DNA of 10,697 bases from an uncultured Clostridia bacterium (GTDB lineage Bacteria; Bacillota; Clostridia; TANB77; CAG-508): the NCBI GenBank assembly GCA_948919095.1, contig CAQYCU010000043.1, forward strand, positions 1-10,697, read 5' to 3'. Both the position numbers and the translations under genes were made by a program. Under the pieces are notes generated by a model. That model worked only from the letters and a program-made list of their open reading frames with translations, was not told the DNA's origin and made no database searches. How positions within the stretch are numbered: the stretch's first letter is position 1; every line of letters starts with the position of its first letter. Below are positions 1-7,769 of this stretch, piece after piece.

Positions 1-751
1 AACCTTGTTTCCCTATTATTATGCCCTTATGTGAATCTTTTAAACAATAAATTGTAGAATCTATGTCAAAAATTTTTTCTTCCTTTTGAGTTTTCCTTTT
101 TTTCATTTTTGTTACTTCAACATATATCCCATGTGGTACTTCATCTTGTAACAATTTTAGTGCTTTTTCTCTAATAATTTCCTCTACTAACTCTCTTAAA
201 GTTTGGTCTGTGTATTCATCTATATCATAATATGCAGGACCAATTTTTAAGTTCCTTTCTATTTCAACTACAAGCTCTTCAATATTTTTATTGTTATTAG
301 CTGACACTGGGACAATTGCTGAAAAGTCGTATAAATCTTTATATTCATTTATAATTTCTGCTAATTTGTTGGGATTTATTAAGTCAATTTTATTAATAGC
401 TAATATTGTACTTTTATTAGCTTCTTTGATTTTATTTAATGTAGGCTCATCAACTTTACTTAAACTTGCGTCAATGACATATACGATTACGTCAACTTCT
501 GGAATTGAGTTCATCGCAGATTCGTTCATTACTTCACTTAATTTTGATTTACCTTTATGTACTCCTGGTGTATCAGTAAAAATAATTTGTGAATTTTTCC
601 TGTTTACAATTGCTTTTATATTCTTTCTAGTAGTTTGTGTTTTACTAGTAACTGCTGATACTTTTTCACCAACTATTTTATTAATTATGCTTGATTTTCC
701 AACATTAGTTCTTCCTACTACTGTAACAAATCCTGACTTGAATTCTTCCAC
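1..751 (-). CDS. era: GTPase Era, 3' end cut by the window edge
   Basis: Era is an essential GTPase that binds the 3' end of 16S rRNA and checks 30S subunit maturation. About 250 N-terminal residues are visible. They show the P-loop GRTNVGKSS (about residues 14-22; the usual form is GRPNVGKS), switch I with TSKTQTTR, the G3 motif DTPG followed by VHKGKSKLSE, the G4 motif NKID, the G5 region VSANNN, and then the KH domain with the RNA-binding loop HKGIIIGKQG at the left edge. The family is about 300 residues long, so only the last 50 or so are missing. I chose the GTG start (bases 751-749) because AGGAGC lies 9 bases upstream and similarity to Era begins a few codons later. The start is 17 bases past the stop of the DUF3048 gene, so the two are co-transcribed. 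The sequence shows the motifs; the ribosomal role is family knowledge. Confidence 0.96.
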   Translation of the reverse strand, partial: MEEFKSGFVTVVGRTNVGKSSIINKIVGEKVSAVTSKTQTTRKNIKAIVNRKNSQIIFTDTPGVHKGKSKLSEVMNESAMNSIPEVDVIVYVIDASLSKVDEPTLNKIKEANKSTILAINKIDLINPNKLAEIINEYKDLYDFSAIVPVSANNNKNIEELVVEIERNLKIGPAYYDIDEYTDQTLRELVEEIIREKALKLLQDEVPHGIYVEVTKMKKRKTQKEEKIFDIDSTIYCLKDSHKGIIIGKQG

Positions 752-768
752 TTGTAACTGCTCCTTTT

Positions 769-1830
769 TTAAATTATTTCAACATTGGCGTCTTCCTTAC
801 AAATCTGTACAAATGTATTTCCATCATTTACTTTTATTTCATTTCCTTGTGTATCCTTGTATACTGTTTTTGAGCTTCTTGATGATTTCGAACATATTAT
901 AGGAATAGCTTTTCCATTTGTTATATAGTATCCATTTTTTGTTCCAGTTGTATTCATAGTTTGTCTATCTTTTTCATCTATTGATTGATTTTTTATAAAT
1001 TCGATAATTATGTTTTTTGCTCTTACATCAGTTTTTTCAAACCATTCTGTTTCTTTTATGTTCTTTGAATATCTTATGTAGTTTTTGCTTTCTTCGTCAT
1101 ATGTCCATTTTACATTATTTGATTGAGAATATTTAATTTTGATTTCATTGGCTGTTTTTATATTGCTTTGTTCTTCTGAAGATACTGTATATAGTTCGTC
1201 TAGATTAACTTCGTCAACCATGTAATTTAGTATACTATTTACATCTGAGGTTGTTCTGTACTTCTTGTTTTTTGCTATTTCATATATTTTTTTTGTTGAA
1301 GTTAGTACATTATGTGGCGCTGCCTTTTCTTTTACTCTCCAAAAATCACTTGTTTTCTCACTTATTCCATTTATATTGTTAATCTTCATTGTTTTTATGT
1401 CGCTTTCAGCTTGTGGGCTCCAACCATAATGTGTGTAAATCGCATCATTTTCTAAAGCAAAGTCTATAAAATAATGTCTTGCGCTTCTTACTGGTCCTAT
1501 TTTATCAATGTCTACACCTTTAAATAGTGCCATTAGTCTAGTTTCTCCACCTTCAACAATTACTTCATATACCATATATGCTTTACTAAGTCCTGCATGT
1601 GGCATTGCTGATTTATGATTATCTATCATGATTGCTATTGGTCTATCTGTTCCTTTAAATATCTGTACTTGTTTTTCAACTACTTCTTGAATTTCATTTG
1701 TTGTTATAGTATTAGGCTCTTGTTCGTTTATTACTGTTGTTCCTATCTTTCCCATATATAAAAAGCCTACAAATACTGCAAGTCCAACTACAATTAGAAT
1801 AATTATTGTATATATTATTGCTTTTTTCAA
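769..1830 (-). CDS. DUF3048 membrane-anchored extracytoplasmic protein (YerB family)
   Basis: A 353-residue protein of unknown biochemical function. Residues 5-25 form one N-terminal membrane segment with a short positive start (MKK), followed by a linker and a large outer domain. The DUF3048 N-terminal domain is recognisable at about 62-200 by DRPIAIMIDN, LSKAYMVYEVIVEGGETR, IGPVRSARHYFIDFA and a GWSPQA segment; a C-terminal DUF3048_C part fills about 235-350. Many family members are lipoproteins. This one has no cysteine after the hydrophobic segment, so it is probably held by an uncleaved transmembrane anchor. The start codon is TTG (1830-1828), supported by a perfect AGGAGG at 1840-1845 with a 9-base gap. 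It lies between the DgkA fusion (64 bases upstream) and era (17 bases downstream), in the same operon. The position next to lipid-carrier and cell-envelope genes fits a surface role, but that is inference. Confidence 0.85.
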   Translation of the reverse strand: MKKAIIYTIIILIVVGLAVFVGFLYMGKIGTTVINEQEPNTITTNEIQEVVEKQVQIFKGTDRPIAIMIDNHKSAMPHAGLSKAYMVYEVIVEGGETRLMALFKGVDIDKIGPVRSARHYFIDFALENDAIYTHYGWSPQAESDIKTMKINNINGISEKTSDFWRVKEKAAPHNVLTSTKKIYEIAKNKKYRTTSDVNSILNYMVDEVNLDELYTVSSEEQSNIKTANEIKIKYSQSNNVKWTYDEESKNYIRYSKNIKETEWFEKTDVRAKNIIIEFIKNQSIDEKDRQTMNTTGTKNGYYITNGKAIPIICSKSSRSSKTVYKDTQGNEIKVNDGNTFVQICKEDANVEII

Positions 1831-1894
1831 ATGTCTTTTCCTCCTGTTATTTTTCAGATATCTATTTTTAATTAAAATTATAATACTATGCCCT

Positions 1895-2656
1895 TTATCC
1901 TATCTTAAATAATGTAAGACCATATACTAATAGCACAATTAACACTCCCATAAATGCTCCAAATACGGTTTCTGCAAGTGTTCTAGTATCATGCATTCTG
2001 TTTCCTGCAACTAATATTGAAAGAGTTAATGCTAATACAAATATTAATGGGTCTTGTGCATTTATTCCTATGGCTGTAAGTAATGCAAATGCTAAGGCTG
2101 ATTGTCCACTTGGTATGAATTTGCTTTTTACACCACTCGAAATCTCCTTTATTTTTGTACCTGATTTTGCTACAAGTACAGCTATTATTGTTAATATTAT
2201 TCCTACAAAGGCTAAATGACTTGGTGAGCCTATCATTTCTGTAAATATGCTATGTCCTAAATTTATTATTTCTGTTTCTCTAAAGAATAAAAAGTATGCT
2301 ACAATAATTGCGTTTATTGCTGATAATACTACTGCTCCTGCTCCAACGTCTTTTGCTATTTTTGCTTTTGGATGATATACATCAACTAATAAGTCAACTA
2401 TTGTTTCTATTGCTGTATTGCACATTTCTGCAAATATTACAAAGAATACTGCAAATGTTAAGCATAAAAACTCTGCTGTTGTGAAATCGTAGAATAAACT
2501 TAATATCATTACTATTGTTCCTAATAATAATTGCTTTCGTATGTTAGTTTGAGTTGATGCACAATATACTATTCCATCTACAGCATTTCTGCAAGCTTCT
2601 AGGAAATTTTTGTTATATAATCTTTCGTCGCTATTATTAGTATTTGGATTTTTCAT
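1895..2656 (-). CDS. dgkA: Diacylglycerol/undecaprenol kinase (DgkA) fused to a PAP2-like domain
   Basis: A 253-residue integral membrane protein. Residues 20-125 are a prokaryotic DgkA-type lipid kinase: EACRNAVDGI at the start, then the active-site signature E77-x-x-NTAIE (80-84)-x-x-VD, and AKDVGAGAVV at 101-110, with three hydrophobic segments. In Gram-positives this enzyme phosphorylates undecaprenol to keep the cell-wall lipid carrier charged. Residues 135-250 are a second bundle of membrane helices resembling a PAP2 phosphatase: KSKFIPSGQSALAF (177-190) matches the phosphatase PSGH motif and AGNRMHDTRTLAETVFG (217-233) the SRxxxxxH motif, but the expected histidines are not where the family has them. 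The phosphatase half may therefore be inactive or altered. ATG at 2656, with a G-rich ribosome site 10 bases upstream. Sits between ybeY and the DUF3048 gene; the ybeY-dgkA-era neighbourhood is widely conserved in Firmicutes. Confidence 0.9.
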   Translation of the reverse strand: MKNPNTNNSDERLYNKNFLEACRNAVDGIVYCASTQTNIRKQLLLGTIVMILSLFYDFTTAEFLCLTFAVFFVIFAEMCNTAIETIVDLLVDVYHPKAKIAKDVGAGAVVLSAINAIIVAYFLFFRETEIINLGHSIFTEMIGSPSHLAFVGIILTIIAVLVAKSGTKIKEISSGVKSKFIPSGQSALAFALLTAIGINAQDPLIFVLALTLSILVAGNRMHDTRTLAETVFGAFMGVLIVLLVYGLTLFKIG

Positions 2657-2717
2657 TATTTTGTATCCCCTTTTTGTTTATTTTATATTTACATTCTTGA
2701 GCTTGCTTAATAATTTG

Positions 2718-3194
2718 CTATCTACTTATTTCTAGTACATTAAGTATCTCATCTTCTTTTGCTCTCATCACTTTTTTTTCGTCATCTTTCATATGGTCAT
2801 ATCCCATTAAATGATAAAATCCATGAACTACCATATATGATAGCTCTCTTTCAAAGCTATGTCCATATTCTTCTGCTTGTTCATATACTTTTGGAATTGA
2901 TATTATAATATCTCCTAGTGCTTCTTCAATCTCATATCCATTTTTTAATAGCTCTTTTATTTCTTCTTGTTCAAACATTGGAAATGATAGTACATCTGTT
3001 GCTTTATCAATGTTTCTATATTGTTTGTTTATTTTTTGTATTTCCTCAGGTACAGTTAAAGTTATACTTATGTATAACTTTAACTTACTTAAATTTTCAT
3101 TTTCAAAACATTTATCAACAACGTTATTTATAATATCTTCATATCCTTTGTTTTCATCTATTTTGTTATATATTATTTCAGCTAGCTTTTTCAT
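2718..3194 (-). CDS. ybeY: Endoribonuclease YbeY (16S rRNA 3'-end maturation)
   Basis: A 158-residue single-domain metalloprotein of normal family length. The zinc site HGFYHLMGYDH is complete, with histidines 124, 128 and 134 in the HxxxHxxxxxH pattern. The other family signatures are present: NKQYRNIDKATDVLSFP (56-72) and LGDIIISIP (93-101). YbeY acts in the cytoplasm in 16S rRNA processing and ribosome quality control. Two other genes of this operon, era and possibly the upstream unknown, could share that theme. The ATG at 3194 lies inside the 3' end of the upstream gene (17-base overlap), with AGAAAGG just upstream, so the two are probably translationally coupled. Confidence 0.96.
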   Translation of the reverse strand: MKKLAEIIYNKIDENKGYEDIINNVVDKCFENENLSKLKLYISITLTVPEEIQKINKQYRNIDKATDVLSFPMFEQEEIKELLKNGYEIEEALGDIIISIPKVYEQAEEYGHSFERELSYMVVHGFYHLMGYDHMKDDEKKVMRAKEDEILNVLEISR

Positions 3195-4395
3195 CTACTA
3201 AAACCTTTCTTTTAACTTGTCCTTTCATTGCTTTTTCTATTGTCTTACACTTGTCTTTAAGTTGTTTCATATCTCCAAGGTTTACTAGTCTTCTTCTGTA
3301 AAATTGTAAAATTCTAAAGTATTTGTTTCCATGATTTTCAAGTAATTTCATATCGCTTCTAATATATAAAATTTGTTTTTTAACTTCGTATTCGTGATTT
3401 CCTTGTTTTTCCTTTACTTCATTTAATGATTTTCTCTTCTCATTAAATTGTTGATACTCTCCTTTTTGCTCTGGTTTATCCCAATAAATTTTTACTGATA
3501 ATAGTTTATCATTATATTGCTCAGTTAGTCTAAGTAGTAACTGGTATGCATTTTCACGCTTTCTCGCTATTTTTGTATCAACTATTAGATTTCTTGTATC
3601 TTTTAATAATTTTATATAGCATCTTTCTGCTACAACTAGAGGCAAGCTATGTACAAATAATTTTCTGCTAATTCCTAATAATATCATCTTTTTGTCTAAT
3701 ATATCAATTTGGTCAAGTTTTCCTACTTCATATGTTTCAAATAAACTACATTGTTTTATTAATTCTTCGTCTTTTATTTCTTTCATTGGAATTATATTGG
3801 TTACATAATTTTCAAGTGTTTCAAATATTTTTTCATATGCTTCTTCTTTTTCTGCTGGAGTTAATTTTTCAGTTAATTTCATTGAATAATGCTTTAGTAA
3901 AGCTTTATTTATTTTCTCTGCTTCATATATATATATTTCTTTGTATTCTTCAAATAGTTTTGTTTTGTTGGCATCACTAAGAGAAGTGAAGTCTAACTTC
4001 AATAAATATTCTTGTTTTTTTAGTTTATACTCTGCTTCATTATTTTCTTTTAAATGTATTACATTATAGTATTTTGATAGTGCATCTTTTTCAAAGTCAG
4101 ATGCTTTATTTGTTCTAACTTTCTTATAAATTGTATCTACTATTAGTTGGTCAATCGAGTCTAAGTATAGTGAATATGATTCTTTAAAACGTTTTTCTAG
4201 TATTTCTTCTTTTCCTTTTGCTGCCTTTTTCATATTTTTATATGCTTTTATCATAGCACTTCTTTTAATACTCACAAGTATGTTGTTTATTCCAGCTTGT
4301 GTTGGTGTTAATAGTTTGCTAATTGTGTTGCCTAATTTTCCAAAAAAGGTTGTCCTTGTGTCATAAATTTTTAAACTTTTTTCTTCTGCTCCCAT
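3178..4395 (-). CDS. Unrecognised charged, helix-rich protein, first gene of the ybeY-dgkA-era operon
   Basis: I do not recognise this 405-residue protein. It is cytoplasmic by appearance: no signal peptide and no membrane segment. It is very rich in Lys and Glu and almost certainly mostly alpha-helical, with long heptad-like charged stretches (for example KKAAKGKEEILEKRFKES near residue 60 and around residues 315-350). Small hydrophobic islands such as KKMILLGISRKLFVHSLPLV near residue 235 suggest a folded core rather than one long coiled coil. The C-terminus is strongly basic (FYRRRLVNLGDMKQLKDK, QVKRKVLV), which would suit binding RNA or membrane phosphates, but this is only suggestive. 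The frame stays open six codons further to a TTG at 4413. I prefer the ATG at 4395 because AAAGGA lies 9 bases before it and overlaps the second codon of the TTG alternative. It overlaps ybeY by 17 bases and heads the operon. Confidence 0.8.
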   Translation of the reverse strand: MGAEEKSLKIYDTRTTFFGKLGNTISKLLTPTQAGINNILVSIKRSAMIKAYKNMKKAAKGKEEILEKRFKESYSLYLDSIDQLIVDTIYKKVRTNKASDFEKDALSKYYNVIHLKENNEAEYKLKKQEYLLKLDFTSLSDANKTKLFEEYKEIYIYEAEKINKALLKHYSMKLTEKLTPAEKEEAYEKIFETLENYVTNIIPMKEIKDEELIKQCSLFETYEVGKLDQIDILDKKMILLGISRKLFVHSLPLVVAERCYIKLLKDTRNLIVDTKIARKRENAYQLLLRLTEQYNDKLLSVKIYWDKPEQKGEYQQFNEKRKSLNEVKEKQGNHEYEVKKQILYIRSDMKLLENHGNKYFRILQFYRRRLVNLGDMKQLKDKCKTIEKAMKGQVKRKVLVDEKAS

Positions 4396-4737
4396 AAGCG
4401 TCCATCCTTTCAAATTTTAAATTTTTCTATGGTGCCTATTTCTTTAATTATATTATGTGTATAAGTTATGTTACTTTGATTTTTGTTTTATTTTCACTTA
4501 CGGCTACAGCCGTTTCAGTGTTTTCGTAGTTTTTTCTTATTATATATAAAATTAAAAAATTAAGTTTGTTTTATTTGTGTATATTGTATCATACTTTTTT
4601 TATTTTTAAAGGGTTTTTAGGAAATTTTATTTAATTTTTACGACTTTTTTCGAGGTTATTTTTGTGGTTTTGTTATTTTATAGTTTATTATATCGCCTAA
4701 AGCTTATGTCCGTAAGAATTATTATCATAGTACTACT
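4396..4737. other. Intergenic leader of the ybeY-dgkA-era operon (no gene)
   Basis: No credible protein gene. The stretch should hold the promoter of the minus-strand operon. The best candidates I can see are weak: a minus-strand TTTAAA (4605-4610) with TACAAT (4583-4588) at 16 bases, and a TATAAT (4447-4452) without a convincing -35 box. A compact GC-rich hairpin at 4495-4520 stands out from the AT-rich background and would be in the 5' leader if the first promoter is used. A weak small stem (CTTA...TAAG, 4703-4716) is also present. I see no riboswitch or T-box consensus. Confidence 0.5.
4495..4520 (-). other. GC-rich leader hairpin upstream of the 405-residue gene
   Basis: The core is the perfect inverted repeat ACGGCT-ac-AGCCGT (4500-4513). 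It is extended outside one or a few unpaired bases by CACT (4495-4498) against AGTG (4517-4520). It is the only GC-rich segment in about 370 bases. It is not followed by a clean T-run on the minus strand (GAAAATAAAAC follows), so it is not a standard terminator for the operon. On the plus strand TTTT follows, so a weak plus-strand terminator is possible. It may be a protein-binding operator or a structured leader; I cannot tell which. Confidence 0.45.
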
Positions 4738-4785
4738 AAAAAATGAAGCTCTTTTGATATTTACTCAAAATTGCTTCATTTTTTT
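4738..4785 (-). terminator. Rho-independent terminator after nrdG (potentially bidirectional)
   Basis: A 12-bp perfect stem (AAAAAATGAAGC at 4738-4749 with its complement at 4773-4784) encloses a second short stem, TTTTGA with TCAAAA. On the minus strand the outer stem ends in a run of seven T, the normal terminator layout, and it begins inside the nrdG stop codon. The plus strand also ends in a T-run, so it could stop transcription in both directions. It separates the nrd unit from the ybeY operon. Confidence 0.85.
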
Positions 4786-5278
4786 AATCACAAAATAGTT
4801 CTACTTTGTCATTTTTTAAACTTTTTTGTACGTCTATTACTCTTTGGTTAGATGAGCCACGCCATTTTAGTCTTGGGTCATGTAAATTATCAACATATTG
4901 TCCATCAACTATTATGTCAATATATTTAATAGCATCTTGCTTTTTTAGATAATCTTCAAATGTATATCCAGACCACACCCAGACTGTTTTTTCTGGATAT
5001 TTTTCTTTTAAACTTTTTGCAAGTAGTTCTGTTGCTTTTACATTTTTAGGATGCATTGGTTCTCCACCTAATATTGAAAGGCCTTTTATATTCTCATTTG
5101 CACATAGTTTTATAACTTCATCTACTTTTTCTTGTGTTAATTCGTCTCCACCTTCAAAATCATGAGTTTCGGGGTTAAAACAATTTTCGCAATTAAAACT
5201 GCACCCTTGTAAAAAGATTGATACTCTAACTCCTGGTCCATTTGAAATATCCATTTTTCTAATTTTATTATATCTCAT
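4784..5278 (-). CDS. nrdG: Anaerobic ribonucleoside-triphosphate reductase activating protein (radical SAM)
   Basis: A 164-residue radical-SAM activase. It uses a [4Fe-4S] cluster and S-adenosylmethionine to abstract a hydrogen from NrdD and make its glycyl radical. The cluster motif CSFNCENC (Cys 26, 30 and 33, spaced CxxxCxxC) follows GPGVRVSIFLQG. The SAM-contacting GGEP is at 71-74, and a late YIDIIVDGQY strand followed by LKWRGSSNQRVIDV is typical of NrdG. Length is normal for NrdG. ATG at 5278 with AAAGGAAG 6 bases upstream. It lies 144 bases after nrdD on the same strand and ends at a strong terminator, so it is the last gene of an nrdD-nrdG operon; the unusual inverted repeat in the gap may adjust its level relative to nrdD. 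Confidence 0.96.
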   Translation of the reverse strand: MRYNKIRKMDISNGPGVRVSIFLQGCSFNCENCFNPETHDFEGGDELTQEKVDEVIKLCANENIKGLSILGGEPMHPKNVKATELLAKSLKEKYPEKTVWVWSGYTFEDYLKKQDAIKYIDIIVDGQYVDNLHDPRLKWRGSSNQRVIDVQKSLKNDKVELFCD

Positions 5279-5300
5279 TTTGCTTCCTTTCTATTATATA

Positions 5301-5350
5301 AAAATAAAATATATTAATAATACATAGTAAATATTAATATATTTTATTTT
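5301..5350. repeat. Perfect 19-bp AT-only inverted repeat between nrdD and nrdG
   Basis: Bases 5301-5319 are the exact reverse complement of 5332-5350, with a 12-base loop. Every base in both arms is A or T. In the nrdD-nrdG transcript it would fold just 16 bases before the nrdG ribosome site. It could be a weak attenuator or an mRNA processing and stability element; an AT-rich protein-binding palindrome is also possible. There is no T-run beyond the arm typical of a strong terminator. Confidence 0.6.
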
Positions 5351-5365
5351 CTTATGTATCTTATT

Positions 5366-5405
5366 GCTTGGTATAGCAGCTAACTCTTAATCAGAAGGTC
5401 CACAG
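5366..5405 (+). pseudogene. Degenerate tRNA-Lys(CTT)-like fragment
   Basis: The plus strand reads like the middle of a lysine tRNA: a D-arm part GGTATAGCA, an anticodon loop CTCTTAATC with anticodon CTT, a variable region AGGTC and the first bases of a T-stem (CACAG). Compared with the usual tRNA-Lys(CTT) layout most positions agree. However, the anticodon stem GCTAA/TCAGA has lost two of five pairs, the T-loop TTCGA is missing, and neither acceptor arm is present. It is therefore a remnant, not a working tRNA. It lies antisense to the nrdD-nrdG transcript, between the nrdD stop and the inverted repeat. The match is from memory of the tRNA consensus, so chance is not excluded. Confidence 0.5.
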
Positions 5406-5422
5406 TATATTTTTATTTTAAA

Positions 5423-7690
5423 CTATACTTTTGTAGAAGCTGCTACATTTTTAATTTCGATTTGAACTTGTGCTGGTTCTTCTTTACAAGTACATTTATG
5501 TTCTTCTTCAAAATCTTTATTATCAATATGTAATACTCTTTCTTTTATTTCTTCTGTTCTTCCTTTGTTCCAGAAGTTTGTTCCAATATATCCACAAGTT
5601 CTACGTGCAACGTTAAGCTTTCTGTGATCTCTGTTTCCGCATTCTGGGCAATACCATTCTAGGTTTTCATCAATTTGCATTTCGCCATCAAATCCACATT
5701 CTTGGCAATAATCTGATTTTGTATTCATTTCAGCATACATTATATTATTATATATAAATTCTATCATTTGCTCTACAACTTCTAGATTGTTTTGTAGATT
5801 TGGTGTTTCTATATAACTTATAGCTCCTCCTGGAGATAATTTTTGGAATTTGCTTTCTAATGACAATTTGCTAAATGCATCTATTTCTTCGAACACTGGT
5901 ACATGATATGAATTTGTTATATATTTTCTATCAGTAATTCCTTCTATTGTTCCAAATCTTGCTTTTAAGCAATTTGAAAATTTGTATGTAGTTGATTCAA
6001 TTGGTGTTCCATATACACTGTAATCAATATCTTCTTCTTTTTTCCATTTAGCACATGCATCATTTAAGTGTTGCATAACTTTTAGTCCAAATTCTTCGCC
6101 TTCTGCACCATCTGTATGACTGTGGCCTGTCATATATTTTACACATTCATAAAGACCTGCATATCCTAATGATATTGTTGAATATCCACCATGTAATAAT
6201 GGTAAAACAGATTCGCCTTTTCCAAGTCTTGCAAATCCTCCATGTTGCCATAATAGTGGTGCTGCATCACTTGTTATTACACTTAATCTTTCATATCTAA
6301 TACGTAATGCTGTGTGACAAAGTTCAAGTCTTTCATTAAATATTTTCCAAAAGTCCTCTTCATTTTTCTTTGAAGATAATGCAACGTCTGGTAGATTTAT
6401 TGTTACGACGCCCATGTTAAATCTTCCGTAGTATTTGCCTTTTCCTTCTTCGTAGTCTAAGGCTTTTGCAACATTTCCTTTTACTCTGTCTGGTGTTAGG
6501 AATGAACGGCATCCCATACATGGGTAGCAATCACCATTACCGTCTTTGTTTATTTTTAGTTTTTTCATCATTTTTTCTGATATATAATCTGGTACCATTC
6601 TCTTTGCTGTACATTTTGCTGCTAATTGTGTTAAATACCAATATTTACTGTCATTATGTATATTGTCTTCTTCTAATACATATAGTAGTTTTGGGAATGC
6701 TGGTGTTATGTATACTCCTTGGTCATTTTTAAAGCCTAACATTCTTTGATGTAAAAATTCTTCTATTATCATTGCCAATTCGTCTTTGTATTCTTCTGTT
6801 TCTCCTAAATACATACATACACTTAGGAATGGAGCTTGACCATTTGTATTTGTCATTGAATTTACTTGATAATTGAATGTTTGTACACCATCTTCTACTT
6901 CTTTTTTAGTATCTTGCATAGCAAATTCTTTACATTGCTTTTCAGATAACTTTCTTTCTTTATATTTTTTATAATATTTATTGTAACTATCTCTAACAAA
7001 TGGTGCTAAATGTGCTAATGTTACTGTACAACCACCATATTGGCTTGAAGATACTCCTAATATGATTTGTGTTGCTATTGTACATGCAGTTATAAATCTG
7101 TGTGGTTTTTCAATCATCACTCCATTTATATTTGTTCCATTTTGTAGCATATCATTTAAATTTATTAAACAACAGTTATTTAGTGCATTTTGTGCAAAAT
7201 AGTCAGCATCATGGAAATGAATTATTCCCTCATCATGTGCTTTTACAACTTCTTGTGGTAATAAAAATCTTCTTGTTATATCTGTGCTTGTTATACCTGC
7301 TAAGTAATCTCTTTGAGTTGTAACTATTCTTGCATTTTTATTAGAGTTTTCATTATTCCAATATTCACTTGTTCCATCAATTAGTTCTTTTATTGTTTGG
7401 TCTGTTGTATTGGCTTTTCTTACTAAAGCTCTAGTATAACGGTATGTTATATATACTCTAGCTAAATTAAATTTCTTAAATGTCATTAATTGGTCTTCAA
7501 TTTCATCTTGAATATCTTCAACTAATATTCTTTTTCTATTTAATGATTTTACATAATCAGCAATTTGTTCAATTTCTTCTTGTGTTGCTTGGTCTTTTTT
7601 TGATACCTCTTGGTTTGCTTTTTGAATTGCAACTCTTATTCTCTCTGGATCAAAATCAACTATTTTTCCGTCTCTTTTTACTACTTTCAT
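5423..7690 (-). CDS. nrdD: Anaerobic (class III) ribonucleoside-triphosphate reductase
   Basis: A 755-residue glycyl-radical enzyme that reduces ribonucleoside triphosphates to deoxynucleotides without oxygen, working with NrdG. Residues 1-90 form an ATP-cone (MKVVKRDGKIVDFDPERI) that senses ATP/dATP. The barrel follows, with NNCCLINL (cysteines 173-174) and the finger-loop region CMGCRSFL (Cys 394), the likely thiyl-radical position. A zinc site uses C662xxC665 and C681xxC684. The glycyl-radical motif RRTCGYIG has the radical glycine at about 700, followed by GRTEEIKERVLH. A short tail carries CTC (733-735). The frame is open for 73 more codons to 7909, but that part has no family similarity and contains the promoter, so translation begins at ATG 7690, with GGGGAAGGA upstream. 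First gene of the nrdD-nrdG operon. Confidence 0.97.
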   Translation of the reverse strand: MKVVKRDGKIVDFDPERIRVAIQKANQEVSKKDQATQEEIEQIADYVKSLNRKRILVEDIQDEIEDQLMTFKKFNLARVYITYRYTRALVRKANTTDQTIKELIDGTSEYWNNENSNKNARIVTTQRDYLAGITSTDITRRFLLPQEVVKAHDEGIIHFHDADYFAQNALNNCCLINLNDMLQNGTNINGVMIEKPHRFITACTIATQIILGVSSSQYGGCTVTLAHLAPFVRDSYNKYYKKYKERKLSEKQCKEFAMQDTKKEVEDGVQTFNYQVNSMTNTNGQAPFLSVCMYLGETEEYKDELAMIIEEFLHQRMLGFKNDQGVYITPAFPKLLYVLEEDNIHNDSKYWYLTQLAAKCTAKRMVPDYISEKMMKKLKINKDGNGDCYPCMGCRSFLTPDRVKGNVAKALDYEEGKGKYYGRFNMGVVTINLPDVALSSKKNEEDFWKIFNERLELCHTALRIRYERLSVITSDAAPLLWQHGGFARLGKGESVLPLLHGGYSTISLGYAGLYECVKYMTGHSHTDGAEGEEFGLKVMQHLNDACAKWKKEEDIDYSVYGTPIESTTYKFSNCLKARFGTIEGITDRKYITNSYHVPVFEEIDAFSKLSLESKFQKLSPGGAISYIETPNLQNNLEVVEQMIEFIYNNIMYAEMNTKSDYCQECGFDGEMQIDENLEWYCPECGNRDHRKLNVARRTCGYIGTNFWNKGRTEEIKERVLHIDNKDFEEEHKCTCKEEPAQVQIEIKNVAASTKV

Positions 7691-7769
7691 CTTTAATTCC
7701 TTCCCCTTAAAAGCACAAGTTATACTATATTTACGTTTACTTGTTCTAAAAGATTTCCTGTTTGCATAT

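Noticed and set aside
291..902. Plus-strand open frame of 203 codons with hydrophobic content
   Set aside because: It is antisense to the era P-loop region and the end of the DUF3048 gene. Its hydrophobicity is what the reverse of Lys/Glu-rich A-rich coding sequence gives. The other plus-strand frames over minus-strand genes are rejected for the same reason.
4396..4413. TTG start at 4413 for the 405-residue protein
   Set aside because: The AAAGGA that serves the ATG at 4395 overlaps the first codons of the TTG version, and there is no ribosome site before the TTG.
4396..4783. A riboswitch or T-box in the operon leader
   Set aside because: No T-box TGGNACC-like motif and no known aptamer core were recognised; only a simple hairpin is visible.
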